From Chromera velia (lineage: Eukaryota > Sar > Chromeraceae), in contig JAHBMJ010000183.1 of the NCBI GenBank assembly GCA_018398765.1, positions 1-54,514 of the forward strand: 54,514 nt of DNA, given 5' to 3'. Of this stretch, positions 36,601 to 47,850 are shown piece after piece. Numbering within the stretch: the stretch's first letter is position 1; each line of letters starts with the position of its first letter. Below the pieces are notes generated by a model, which saw only the letters and a list, made by a program, of their open reading frames with translations, searched no databases and was not told where the DNA came from. The position numbers were made by a program, and so were the translations under genes.

Positions 36601-38237
36601 GGAGACCGAAGGCTCCGGGTGCGGGTATTGGGAGGATTCAGAGAGGAGGAGAAGGAGACTGACAGCACTTCCGAATGAGACCGCAGAGGGGGCGGTGCGG
36701 AGACTCGAGGAGGAAAGTGGATGGTCCCAGGGGTGTGGGAAGTTGGGAGAAGCCTCGGGAAGTGTGAGTTGCTTCTGTTCTGGTATCGGGAGTGAACTTG
36801 CAGAGACAGAGTTTGGAGAATTGGCCTTGGATGTCATTGATGTGATTGCAAATTTGAACTTTGACACCTTGTGGAACTTCACGAAGGCACTTGACAACAT
36901 CAAGATCGACAACATCATTCTCTGGCTCGTGGGGGTCCTTTTCCTCGTCTTCATCGTCAGAATGATTACGTGAGTTTGTTTCCTTTTCTTTAGGCATTGC
37001 AAAGAAATGCTTTGGTTTTTTGAAATTGGACTTGTGCTTCTGTGTGTACTTTTATATCAGTGTATCTCTCTCTCTATTTGTGTGTGAGTGGGTTTGTGTC
37101 TGCGTCCGATGTCTTCAAATCTGTCTCTGCTTACCGACAGATCCCCCCCCCCCTCTTTTTTTTAGAATCCCCTTTTTCTTGGTACGATCGATCGAATGCA
37201 TTGCGTTGGCTGGATCATTCGTTGAATAGATTAATTCAATCTTCCTTCTTTTTCGATTTCTGTTTCTCTTTCTTGTTTTCTGATCTATCGACGTGCAGCG
37301 CAATCATTCTGGATGAAAGGGACCCCATCGTAGACCGCAAAAAACTAGAGATGCTCTATCTCTCTAATCGGTGAGCGGGGTCGGGTTGTGTCTCCTGCTC
37401 TGTCTGAAACCTGAAGACTAGTCTCTTTCGGGAGACTGTTCCAAATTGGGTTCTTTAATTTTCCCAATGTGATAGGAGAGGAACTCTTGCATAAAGAAAG
37501 TAAGAAGTGGAGACCGATTGTTGCATGATCGCTTTCTCCGATACCCAAGTTTCGCTTTTTTCTCTTTCTCCTGCATACAAATTCCCACTGCAAATGCGGT
37601 GCGACGGCAGGATTATGACTTTGTGTATCCACATCTTTTTTCTTCCCCACCCCCCCCCCCCACTCCCTTTCTCTGTGTGTGTGTGTGCGTGTGTCTGCCT
37701 GCCTGCCACGTTGTTTGATTGTTGGTTCTGTTCTTTTGTCTTTGTTCTTTCTTTCTTTTTGTCTGTTGAGAACATGGAGAAAAGAAGGGAGAAGAAGAAA
37801 CATACAGTCTGTCTGTCTGTTTGTGTGTGTGTTTGCAGTCCTATTTTGGCCAGAGTCGTGGAGGGACCCCCTCCTGCCTGCTCGTGCTCTGCGTGCTTCG
37901 CGATTTTCCAACTGGCAGAGCTCGCCAAAGCCTCACAGAACCGATTCCAAAATAACTATTCGTCTGCGGCAGAATATCCTCTTTTTACGTCAGTCGAAAT
38001 CCTTTTGTTTGTTTTTCCTCTTTTCCTTTTCTTCTTTTACTTCTTTATACTCTTCTTCGTCTTGCGTCTCTCACCGCCTTTCTTTCTCTTGGTCTTTTTA
38101 ATTCGCTAGGTTAAGCGCGTCATTTGATCTAAAGGCCTTTCTGAACGTTTTTGGGATTCGTTCTTTTTTCTCAATGCAACCAAGGAGGGAGCGCTGATTC
38201 AAGACAGCTTTATCATCTCTCCCCCCCCCCCTCTCTC

Positions 38238-38276
<39 letters not shown>

Positions 38277-41200
38277 ACGAGACAGGAAAGACGTTGTTGA
38301 CACTATCGAGGTCGACACTACAGGCACTGCCTTCCGTCACGCAGACCTCGTGGAACTCTTGGAGGCATTCGCGACTGCTGCCGTTCTCTCCGGAGTGACG
38401 GGGGACGAAGCTTCGGATGACAAGAAACTCTTCTTCCTCTGTGGGGCGTATCCGGTCAGTCAGTCAGTCAGTCAGTGAGCAGATGCAAAGCCTATGTGTA
38501 TCTTTAGATGCGTTCTGCGTGGAAACGAGAAGATTTTTAAGGACTTGAAACAGGAAAGACATAATGAGAGCATCGTTTCCTTTGGTTGAGTGCAACCAGT
38601 GTGTTTCCATGGGACTTGGAGTGTCCTGTGGGGTTCTTCCTCCAAGTTGCCGAGTCTCTTATCTGGACTCCAGGTGTTCTTTTACAGTACTCCTCCCGCT
38701 GCTGGGAGACTCACATACATTCTCTCATACATTTTTGAGTGCTTTTGATTCTTGAAGAGCGCCGTAGAAATGCTCGCAGAGGCCCCCTTCAGACTCGTCT
38801 CTTTGATCGGATGTTCTCTCTCTCTCTCTCTCTCGACTGCATGCCTGATTCATTGCAGCTGATTGCTTACGAGTCCCGCAAAGCAGCGATGGAGGCCGAA
38901 ATCCCTTTCGACAAAAACGTCCGGAACGCAAAATGGCTGGAACTTTTCGGCAGATGCAAGAGGAAGATGCCTCTCTCACTCGAACCCACAAAGGTCAGTC
39001 AGTCCGTCAGTCAGCCAGATAGGACGTCTCATCATTTGATGCCGATCCCAGTCTTCCAAGTCTCTCTCCCCATGTTTTTCCCAAAACGTTCGTTCAAGTT
39101 TCAAAGACAAACCTGAGTGTGCCATGCTGCCTCTTGTGCTTTCTTGCATACTCGACTTACGTATATGTGTATGCAGATAGGGCATCAGAGAGACGCATGT
39201 ATGTATGTATGTGTGTATGCAGATAGGGCATCAGAGAGACGCATGTATGTGTGCATGTGTGTATGCAGATAGGGCATCAGAGAGACGCATGTATGTATGT
39301 ATGTGTGTATGCAGATAGGGCATCAGAGAGACGCAGAGATCGATCCAGTGGATGAAGACGAGACCGCAGACATGGTCCGTGAGTCAGTCAGTCAATCGGA
39401 GCATGCATTGGGCAAATAGATAGACAGAAGGGGTGATGAGAAAGTCTAAAGAAGAGCGTTGTGCGGAAGAACCATACGTGTGTATCTGTTTTGGGAGAGT
39501 GAAGGGTGGTGCTCAGGAAAGAGTGAACAGCAGGACAACTCTTGGGTGCCCACTCAATTGTAAAGAGCTTTTTGTCTTTGTTTCTTTTCGTCTTCGCTTC
39601 TTTTTGTCTTTGCTTTTGAAGAGTCCTCCCCTTTTTCTGCTTTGCTGCTGCTACTGTCACTGTTGCAGGTGAAAGTTCTGATCAAGTGCGGCGCGTTCAA
39701 GCAGAGTCTTACCCTGCTTGCGGAGGCACAAGTAGCAAGAGAGAGAGAGCTGCGTGCTCATCTGTTCAGAATGCTGGGAGGGAGGGGAACAGGAGGTGTG
39801 GCAGTTGGTTTTCCTGTCCATCAGCAGCCTTCTCAGGAAGAGGAGGAGAAGCCCCTGAAGGGAGTCCCTGCATTGATTGCAGAGGAGGATGAAGGAGAGG
39901 AGGCGCAAGGATCCCCTCAGCAGCAGAATCGGTACGGCATCCGTCTCTCCTCCCACGGGACTGAAAGCATTGAGCATATAGTGCAAGGAATGGGGGATGT
40001 GCTTCAAGAACTTGACTCGAAGAGCGTGCAGGAGGAAGAGGAAGAGATGCATGAAGAAGAGAGAGAAGAAGAAGAGGAGGAGGAGGAGCAGGAAGAGCAA
40101 AACTCAAGATCACGACCAGAAAGTAGAAGAGCATGGGAAGATGCAGAACAAGAAGAAGAGCAAGAGAAAGAAGAGGAGGAGGAGGAAGCGGCAGAAGAGG
40201 AAAGTGCAGGTCCTCAAAGTGCCGAAATGGAAAATCTAGCAGACGAATTACGAGATGAAGTGGGGGGACAAGAGAACCAGCACGCCAAGCTCAGTCTATC
40301 TGACGGTGTAGCATCCCGCTTCCTTGAAGAGATGGGGTCGGATTTCGTAGATGAACTCCAAGCGGACCTCGAGGATGACCCCCCGGGGAATGTCGACGGT
40401 CAAATCGAAATCAATTTTGATGGAGAACACGAAGCACCTCCCCCCCCAACTGTGGGAGGAGATAGTGAGATGGGTTCGGTTGATGGTGAGGTAGGCAGGT
40501 CCATGACTCGGGGCGTCGCCCCCCCCTCCTCGTTTTTGGGCCCCAATCCCGGCCCTGGTGTGTCTCAGTACGGCCCTCCTCTCGGCAGTTCGGAGGATCA
40601 CGAATCGAATCTGGAGGCTTTCCCGAAATCCCACTGGGCCCATATCTCAAGTCGCAGTCAGAACATGAAAGAGGAGATTCCGGAAGAGGCAGAAAGGGAT
40701 TTGGGATCTGAAAAGGCAGAGGTTGCGGAGGCGGGGGCAGGAAAGGCACGTGTGATTTTGCTCCCTCCCAATCCCGCTCTCCGCTTTCGTGCACGAATGC
40801 GGGTGTGGGAGCTTCCAAAGGGGAGGCGCGCAGATGACGAGGAAGAAGAAGAGGAAGAGAAGGAAGAAGAAGGAGAGGAGGAGGAGGAGGACAGTAAAGA
40901 AAGCGAGGAGGGATCAAATGCCCCCCAGGTGGCTGGCAAAGGAGGAGAGGAGGATGAGCTGAGATCGTCCTCATCTCGCTCTAACAAGAGTGGAAAGAGT
41001 GGAAAAAGTGGTGGAAGTAAGGGAAGTAAGGGCAAGGGTAAGAAGAAGAGAAAAAGTCTGTTCCGTGCAGGCAGCTCCACCGAATCACTAGGCACAGATG
41101 GAGTTCCCCAAGTGCCCATCCTCCTGACCATCTTCCCTCACTTCATCATGGTCAGTGGGCTCTTTTGTCTCGTCGGCTTGTCTGCATACACACCTCTTTT

Positions 41201-44200
41201 GTTTGTTCGTCTGTTCCTTGATTTGTCCCTCCGTCTTTCTGCTGTGGTCTGTCTTCTTCTGATTTCCTCTGCGTGGATCACTTGGGCAGCCCCCAGCGTT
41301 CCGTGTCTGTCTTTCGTTTTGAAACGTTTTGTTTCTTTTTCCTGTGCAAAGCCGCTCTCATCTCTGGTCCACTTCATCAAGACGGTTGCGTGCGCTATCC
41401 GCCGAAAATATACGGTTAACTCCTGAATGCAACACATGTTGAAAAGGAAAGGTGCTTGCGAATCCGTGTGCATCCAAAAAAGCTTACTGCGTTTCTTTTT
41501 TTGCTTTCCGTGGAAATGCGAGAGTGAATGCAGGTGGAGACTGAAGTGGCCTCAGAGGTCCAATCTGTGACAGAGGCCAAGAGGAGTGCCAAGAAGTTTA
41601 TGGGGGCACTGCCTGAGGCCCTCAAAGAGCGTGTGTTCTCTCGGACAGAGCGGCTGTCCCCCCAGACCCTCAGGAGTCAAATGTGGCGTCTCCAGACCGC
41701 AGTCTCCTCCAAGGCGGGCAACCTGCTCGCCTCAGTACAGGACGAGAATGAGGCTTCAGAGGGAGACGAAATGGCATCGCTGAGTGAGGTCGGAAATGGA
41801 AAGGGGGAAGGAGAAGAAGCAAACGGAAAAAATGAACAGGAAGCAGGAGGGGATTTTGGGCCCAGAGTCACGCCCGGTCGGCAGGCCCCCCCCCAGCTGT
41901 CTGTGAGTGACTACGACGACGGTGGTGGTTTCCCCGAAGGCTCAGACGGAGGGGGGGAGGGTAAATTGGGGGCTAAGTTTCTTACAGCTGCCAATGCGGA
42001 AGCTCCCAAAGGTGTAAGGCCTGAAGGGAGAAAGATGTCTGTGGCCGACTCAATCCTATCCTCCCAGGCGCCCGAGGGGTTGATTGCCAATCCCTTTCTC
42101 CTCCTACCGACTAACTCCGTCAAACTCGCTGAGATCATCAAAAAAGAGCCCAAGCCCGAGAGACGCAGAAGTATTCTTCAGGTGGTTTCGGATGAGGTCA
42201 ACAAGATCGCAACCAAGGTCAAGCACTCAGTCATGAAAAGAAAGTCCGAAGCAGCAGGCGCAGAGCAATCTCCCCATTCAGCAGGGGCAGAGCAGAGCCC
42301 CCAAACCCCACTGCAACAGTCACAGCCCGCACAAGCCCTCGCAGACCTAGGAGAAGAAATCGACCCCCTTGCCCCGTCTCTAGCAACAGCACTAGGGCCT
42401 GGACAACTAGGAGAAGAATGGGATGAGGACACTCTTCGCGTCTACCTGCGTACTGAGGGTGTCTTCTTCGCCTTCGATTTCCAGCCGACCGAGGAAGATG
42501 CGTCTAGCAGTCTCTTCGGTTGGCCTCAACTTTCCGAAGAGGCCCGCGAGCTCTTCAATAAGATTGCCAACGCACAACACGAAAAACTCCAAAATGACCC
42601 TGCATGGGCCCCCAAAGCGAAGCAAATTGAAGAGGACATGGAAACGTGAGCGCGTCTCCATGCTTTTTGTTTTGTCCTTTTCGATTGCTTGTTTCATCCT
42701 TTTCATTTTTTGTCGAACATCTTTGCGTGTTGTGGACAGTGCAGCAACGTTTTCGATCAAGAGAGAAGCAAAGAGAAAAGCAAAAACAAGGTGGAGAAAC
42801 GCATCACCAAGAAGAATGTTTCACGGTGATGAAATTCAGCCATGTAGGAAACCTCAGGACGCTATCTCAGCGGCTCTGCATATCAGCATTTCACTTCAAA
42901 GAGCGGATCTGAACTCTGCCAACTTGACCTTTATTTGATAAAGGCAAGACCCATACACGTTGTCTCTTTCTTTCCCTCTCTTCCCTCAGGGTGGAGTTTC
43001 TCTCTTGGAGCAAGCCTCGGCTGATCTGGAAGGCGGTGGTCCGGGGGTTCTCGAAGAAGGAAATCCCCACTGGGCTCTCTCGTACAGTCTTCTGCATCTC
43101 CAGCTGGGCCAACATCTTCACAGTGGTGATGACCCTAGGGCTCTTCTATGGTGTTGTGCCTGCCGCCGATGAAGAAGGGGGGGACGAGAGTGTGCTCCAA
43201 GTAATCATCAACACCATCGTTTTCTTCGACAGACGGGTTGGTTTGGGGTCTACAGGGACAGGGGGCTAGAGACTTCAAAGGACATGTGTCTGTTTCATTC
43301 TTCTCTCTCTGGCCCCAAGCCCGCTTTCCTCTCTGCTTGCACATTGGTCAACCAACACATGTGTAATTTGCATATTTATTATCCCGACGCGCATGCATGC
43401 AGGCTCTCCTGGCCGTCTTCCTCGCCGACCTGATGGCTCTGCCCATCATCCTACTCCTCGATTGGCTTTTCTACCCCCACACCCCCTACGCACAGCAGCT
43501 GAGACCCCTGGCTCGGTTCGCGAAGGCGGGGGCGAGAATTACCCTCGCGATGGTGCGACGATGCATCGACTACGAGCAACCCACAATGTTCGCAGAGAAG
43601 AAACGGCTGCTGTACACAAAGCTCGTGGAGGTTGACAAGGGAGAGAAAGCCCGCATTGATGCGTCCGAGAAGAATCTAGAGGAGATACAGATAGCAAAGA
43701 AGAATGGAACAAAACCCCCCAAACGCATCCACAGAGTCAGGTACCCCGATTGCCTCCATTGTTGCCTCCGTCACCGAATCCGACGAGCACGCACGTACAC
43801 AGAGATGCCTCTACAGAATCTGAAAGTCGATGAAGACGAATATGGGGAGAAGGGCGCCTCGATTTTCCAGCCCACAAAGAAATTCATTCTACCCGAAGCA
43901 TACAGAGCACAGTGGCAGCACGACAGAGAGCGACGGACTCTCATCGGTTTGTCCATTGCAGGCGTGTGGATTTGTTTCTGTGTCTTCTATCTGTTCACCT
44001 TCTCCCTTTGTTTCGCTGCCACCCCCTCCGAAATTGGATCCATGTTTGCATCCGGTGCCATCTCCGGGATCATCAATGGCCTCCTGAGGCCCCTCATTGC
44101 CGCCATCCTCGCGGCACTGCTGATCGTCACCAGTGTGCGCACACGTAGGGACCCCCAGACAGCCGCGTTCAGCACCGGCGGCACAAAGGCGGCAACGATC

Positions 44201-44401
44201 GAGGACGAAGAGGACAAGAAGAAGGTCAAAAAGCCAAGAAAGAGCGAGCAGGAGAGGGGAGATAAAGACAAAGACCAATCCGCTTCCAAATTCATGCAAG
44301 TAAAGGACGCCAGCGGGAGATCGGTCTTGAATGAAGAGTCGAAGAAAGAGGAGAAAGAGATGGAGGTCAAGGGCGGTGAGGGTGGGGAAATGGCTGTATA
44401 A
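33642..44401 (+). CDS. EGF/GPS-containing five-TM receptor, polycystin-1-like
   Basis: Sixteen exons that join in frame throughout (6,198 nt, 2,065 aa): 33642-33714, 33831-33947, 34106-34578, 34785-34949, 35395-35491, 35912-36218, 36439-36969, 37299-37370, 37839-37988, 38277-38454, 38859-38993, 39315-39374, 39669-41150, 41534-42645, 42990-43236, 43403-44401. There is a signal peptide (residues 1-23), an EGF_CA-like module (DECSLLTHNC..CSCNNGYSGDG) and a second start (DIDECTTGVHNC). A GPS-like motif lies at about 472-524 (C-x2-W, W-x3-C, then SCFCSG). TM1 is at about 568-588 (IILWLVGVLFLVFIVRM). Then comes a loop of about 1,090 residues with Glu-rich low complexity, followed by TM2 1683-1707, TM3 1734-1757 (LADLMALPIILLLDWLF), TM4 1913-1937 and TM5 1948-1977 (SGIINGLLRPLIAAILAALL). 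GPS-TM1-large loop-TM2/3 with ALP..LL..LF is the polycystin-1/REJ layout. No PLAT domain and no channel pore are visible. A mechanosensory or adhesion role is inferred. Confidence 0.75.
35307..35418. repeat. boundary-type duplication spanning a 3' splice site (plus-strand gene)
   Basis: A 46-bp segment with acceptor TTGTTCAG and the first 24 coding bases of exon 35395-35491 is present at 35373-35418 (in use) and 35307-35352. The upstream copy is identical except that the acceptor AG has become AT, which silences it. The 20-nt linker is TTTTTTTCCCTGTAAATGTA. Confidence 0.95.
36266..36275. other. assembly gap (10 N) in a poly-C tract
   Basis: Ten N flanked by C runs inside the intron after exon 35912-36218. 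Its true length is unknown; it does not affect the coding model. Confidence 0.99.
39163..39340. repeat. fourfold tandem 3' splice site, 46-bp period
   Basis: TGTATGCAG|ATAGGGCATCAGAGAGACGCA occurs with exon-start positions 39177, 39223, 39269 and 39315, exactly 46 bp apart, linked by TGTATGTATG-type DNA. Only the last copy gives an open frame: 46 and 92 shift the frame, and using the first copy (138 nt, in frame) meets a stop just before the genuine exon. Confidence 0.95.
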
Positions 44402-44485
44402 GGAAAACCCAGGGCGGGGAAATGGCTGTATAAGGAAAACCCAGGGGGGGGAAATGGCTCTATAAGGAAAACCCAGGGGGGGGGG
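44384..44485 (+). repeat. 33-bp tandem repeat carrying the stop codon of the GPS gene
   Basis: Three copies of GGGGAAATGGCTSTATAAGG + AAAACCCAGG. The first copy encodes the last residues EMAV and the stop TAA (44399-44401); the other two repeat the same context downstream. Confidence 0.9.
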
Positions 44486-46554
44486 AAAGCCAACAGTCTT
44501 CATTTGTTTCTGTCTTCTCCGTTTGTTCTTCTTGTTCTTTCTGCCCGATGTCTCGCCTCGGTTGACGGTCAAAGTTTTTCGCAACAAAGAGGCCAGACAA
44601 AGGAAAGAAGGGACTGAGGAGCCACACACACATATACACACACAGACACACTTGTTGCGGACTAAAAAGTGGGCATGTATTGCGTAGACGGAGCAGAAAA
44701 AAAGAAAAGAGATCAGAGGGGAAGGAAAGGGAAGGGATTGGAAGGGGAGGGGGAATGTCTTGCTTCTTTCCCGTTTCACTCCGTCGATTCACTCGCTGCA
44801 GGTCCACGTCAAACAGAAAGAAATCAAAACACATTAATACAGCAGATCGACAAAGAAATAGACGAAAAAGCGAAGATTCAAAAGGACGTGGATAGGTGGC
44901 TGGAAAGATGGGTGGTTATCTCAACTGCTTCCTTCTCTCTCTGTAAGATGGTGTTCCGGTATTCATCATCTCTTCTTCACTTGACCTCATCAAAAACTTT
45001 CTCCTCCAACGCAAGAACGAGCTCACGACGGAACAAATGCATATGAATGACTTCAATTCGATCAGAAAAAAATGACCGATCTAAATTCGAGGAGTTTCTC
45101 CTTCCCTCAATCCATAGGATTGTGACCCTTGCTTCTTCATTTTGCGTCCGACATCGAGGAATGAAGTCGCATTGCCCGTGTTCCTCCCATCTCTTTCTCT
45201 CCCCCCCTCTTCCCCTCTCCAGCACTCTTCTCCTCCGCCTTCCTCTTTCCCTCTCCGGCTTGACATATTCCCTTCACATCCTCCCCCTTTTTCCTTCCTC
45301 TTCGTTTTTCCTTCCTGTCCCGACGGTCCCGCCTCCCCCCCCTGTTTCCTCTTTGGCTTCCTGTCTGTCCGTGTCTGTCGACTCGAACTGGGAGGAGAGG
45401 AAGGTGAATTGAGGAAGCGCCCGTCGATGCCGACGCAGATGCAGGGTTGGGGGATGGGGGGACTGAAAAGAGAGAAAACGGCATTGTCTGAAGTTTCATG
45501 CACCTCCGTGCGTGCAGACACTCCTTGTGCCGAAATGAGAGAGAGAGAGAGAGAGAAACAGACGCGTTGTCAAACAGACGGAGAAGGGGGTCGCGTGCGG
45601 ACAGAAAGAGAGAATGCAGATAAGCAGAGGGAGAGAGTCGGTGACATCTGATCACTTTGTCTACTTCCACTTCGATCACAATCGGGCACGCATCAATGTC
45701 TTTTTCCTTCACTTCGTTTATCTTTTTCAATCCGCCTTTTTTTTTTTTTGCTGTCAGTGGATCTGTCTGTCTCCATGGATGGATGGATCTTCGCCCGATT
45801 TGATTTTAAATTTCAAAATTCAGCTTCGTCCGTCTTTCCTACAAACACTCTGGCTTAAGCATCCATTCATCTGAATTAATGCTGTCTTAGGCACTCGATC
45901 ATTCCATCACATGCCCTCCCATGCAAACAGACAGAGAGACCGACAGACAGACAGGCAGACAGGCAGACAGTGTCTCTGTCGTGTGGTGTGGTCTGAGGGG
46001 TTGAATCCACTCGACCGATCACACATTTGGGAAAGAAAATTGACAACAAGACCTAGACCAGGCAGATCGACATGGAAGTGGAGAGAAAGAAAACGCCTCT
46101 CGGAGCAAAAAGGAATCTACTGCAGAAATGTCAGGCTACTGACGAATAGAAGGAGAAAAAAAGAGTGACAGAGGAAAAGTCGTTTCAACAAGGCTGAATT
46201 TGAAGAAGCGCTGAGACGTTCTAATCAAGGACAAAGGGATTTCTTTGGAAGGAAGGAATAAGAAGACTCTTTAACTCAAAAAGTTACGAAGAAAAAAGGG
46301 AGAAGACGAATAAATGAATCTGAGTCACGCCTATTGTAAAGCGCCTTAGATACATTCAGAACTCAGAGACAGTGTCTGAGCGGCTGAGCCACACGTTATT
46401 CCAAGTCTTTCTTGTTGTGGAGTCTACTACTCAGTAATATCTGAGGTCGTTCAAAAATCACTTTTCATACAATATATAATCAAATAATCCGATTCAAATT
46501 TACAATAATTATTACTCATCTATGAGCTTCTTTTTACCTCCTTAACATACTACC
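44486..46554. other. gene-poor stretch, possible short exons on either strand
   Basis: No firm gene. The plus strand at 44830-44945 has a protein-like helix (LIQQIDKEIDEKAKIQKD) after an acceptor GCTGCAG. The minus strand at 45225-44977 encodes CDFIPRCRTQNEEARVTI and ends ELVLALEEKVFDEVK, and minus 45720-45650 reads KINEVKEKDIDACPIVIEVE. These could be exons of small unknown genes, but I could not join them. The remainder holds CT-rich and (GA)n tracts (45535-45560) and AGAC repeats near 45935. Confidence 0.4.
44977..45225 (-). CDS. possible 3' exon of an unknown protein
   Basis: Open to a TGA at 44979-44977. The C-terminal 60 residues (from about 45165) look protein-like, with ILWIEGRRN, DRIEVIHMHLF and ELVLALEEKVFDE. 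The upstream part is low-complexity Arg/Gly/Glu. There is no family match and no secure start. If real, the gene is convergent with the GPS gene. Confidence 0.25.
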   Translation of the reverse strand: MLERGRGGERKRWEEHGQCDFIPRCRTQNEEARVTILWIEGRRNSSNLDRSFFSDRIEVIHMHLFRRELVLALEEKVFDEVK

Positions 46555-46664
46555 GAACACTTGATCGTGGAATTAAGTTGCTGGGGCGGCCCGACTTAAT
46601 TACCAGTGATATTCCACGCCGGATGACTCCGGGACGAGTTGATAGCTCTTCAGTTCAAGTGTCC
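46555..46664. other. structured element with closing 8-bp inverted repeat
   Basis: ACACTTGA (46557-46564) pairs with TCAAGTGT (46655-46662). Inside are AATTAAGT/ACTTAATT (46571-46578 with 46594-46601), alternatively GTGGAAT/ATTCCAC (46567-46573 with 46611-46617). A perfect CCGGA-TGAC-TCCGG hairpin (46619-46632) and GAG/CTC (46636-46648) follow. The result is a multi-branched fold of 106 nt. It is not a canonical tRNA or hammerhead by motif. It could be a small RNA or a MITE with short terminal repeats. Confidence 0.4.
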
Positions 46665-47680
46665 TATAGTATGAAGGAGATTTATCATCACCATACGCCA
46701 TTATTATTATTGATTGGTATATAGGCCATCATGCAATGCATGACTTGGCAGCATGAGTCTAGGACACTGCATGTTGTATTGCCCCTTTGCAATGAACTGG
46801 GAAGAGGGGTGGAGGGTTCTGGAGGCAAATAGCTTCCGTCAAAAGGAAATGCCGCATACAAACATAATCAATCCTATAAAACTAAGTTAAATTCCCCGGG
46901 AATTTAGTGGAATTTAATGCAATTTACCCTTAAAATTTAGTGGAATTTGGTGGATTTTAGTAGAATTCACCATAATTTTGACTTACGATTTTTGATAACC
47001 GGGTCGACATTTTTTTTATTTATAAAAAAAAAATGTCACAGGCCTTTAAAACTAGCCTTTAAAAGTTAATGTTTGCTTTTAGGCGTTTTAAGCCCGCTTT
47101 GTATACAAATTTCTATACAAATTTTCAACTTCATACTCCATATACTTCTTGAGATCCACTAAGCAGACTTTTTCAAAATCGTAAGTTGACTTTTCAAAAA
47201 GGTAAGCTAGAAGGTAAGCCAAAATGTCTGATAACCAGACTTTTTTGTTCTAGTTTTCATCAGACATTCTTTAAGATGTGACCAAGCATATAGCTTATAA
47301 AGATTAGTACTAGGAAAAGGTTCAAGGTTCAATGTTCAAGTTTCACTTCAAAGTAGTGAACCTGAATCAGGTTTAAATTTCAAAAACAAGTTCAAAAATA
47401 GGTTTACTTTTAATTAGCGCAAACTTGCAGTTTAAATTTTGATACTGCATTTTAACTTTTTATATGTTTGTTTAACGTTTTACTGCTAGTTTTAGTGCTT
47501 TAAACACTGCTTTTTAGTGCTTTTATTTTGTTTTTTAAACAAAATTTCTTTTAAAAAAGATATAAAACTATTAAATCTAAAGATTGTGAAACTTAAAAAG
47601 AAAATGTAGGTTTGAGCTAGGCGTATCATAGCAAACCCCTCTGACACTCCAATCTGTCTTAAAATGGATTTTTCAATGCT
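46665..47680. other. AT-rich spacer with GTTCAA-type repeats
   Basis: AT-rich DNA with many short recurring words (GGAATTTAGTGGAATTTA near 46910; TTTTCAAAAWGGTAAGC near 47180; GGTTCAAGGTTCAATGTTCA near 47320). No gene seen; it looks like old repeat material. Confidence 0.5.
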
Positions 47681-47850
47681 GGCCGTGCCTGCAGCGCGGT
47701 TCTTTCAAGACTCTAGTCAAGACTGTCTGCGCCTTTCACAAAAAAATTTAAGTATACTTTATTTTGGCCATGCCTTCGGCGCGCTACCTTCAAGTTAAGC
47801 CGAGCCTGCGGCGCAGGCGTTTCAAGTATGGCCGCGCCTACGGCACGGCG
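47681..47850. repeat. cluster of four GC-rich palindromes
   Basis: 47681-47699, 47766-47784, 47799-47819 and 47830-47850 each fit GCCRNGCCTNCGGCNC + GGC, a hairpin with the loop around CCTNCGG, set in AT-rich DNA. The last two are each followed by GGCGTTTCAAGT. Members differ by compensating changes in both arms. Confidence 0.75.

Noticed and set aside
39657..40134. Minus-strand frames rich in Leu/Phe over 39657-40134
   Set aside because: Antisense of the Glu-rich coding exon 39669-41150, which is in phase with its neighbours.
44669..45046. Plus-strand frame with a coiled-coil-like segment
   Set aside because: Only about 30 residues look real and no donor/acceptor pair joins them to anything; kept only as a remark.
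46555..46664. tRNA or hammerhead ribozyme
   Set aside because: No T-loop GTTCRA with a proper acceptor stem and anticodon arm, and no CTGATGA...GAAA core.
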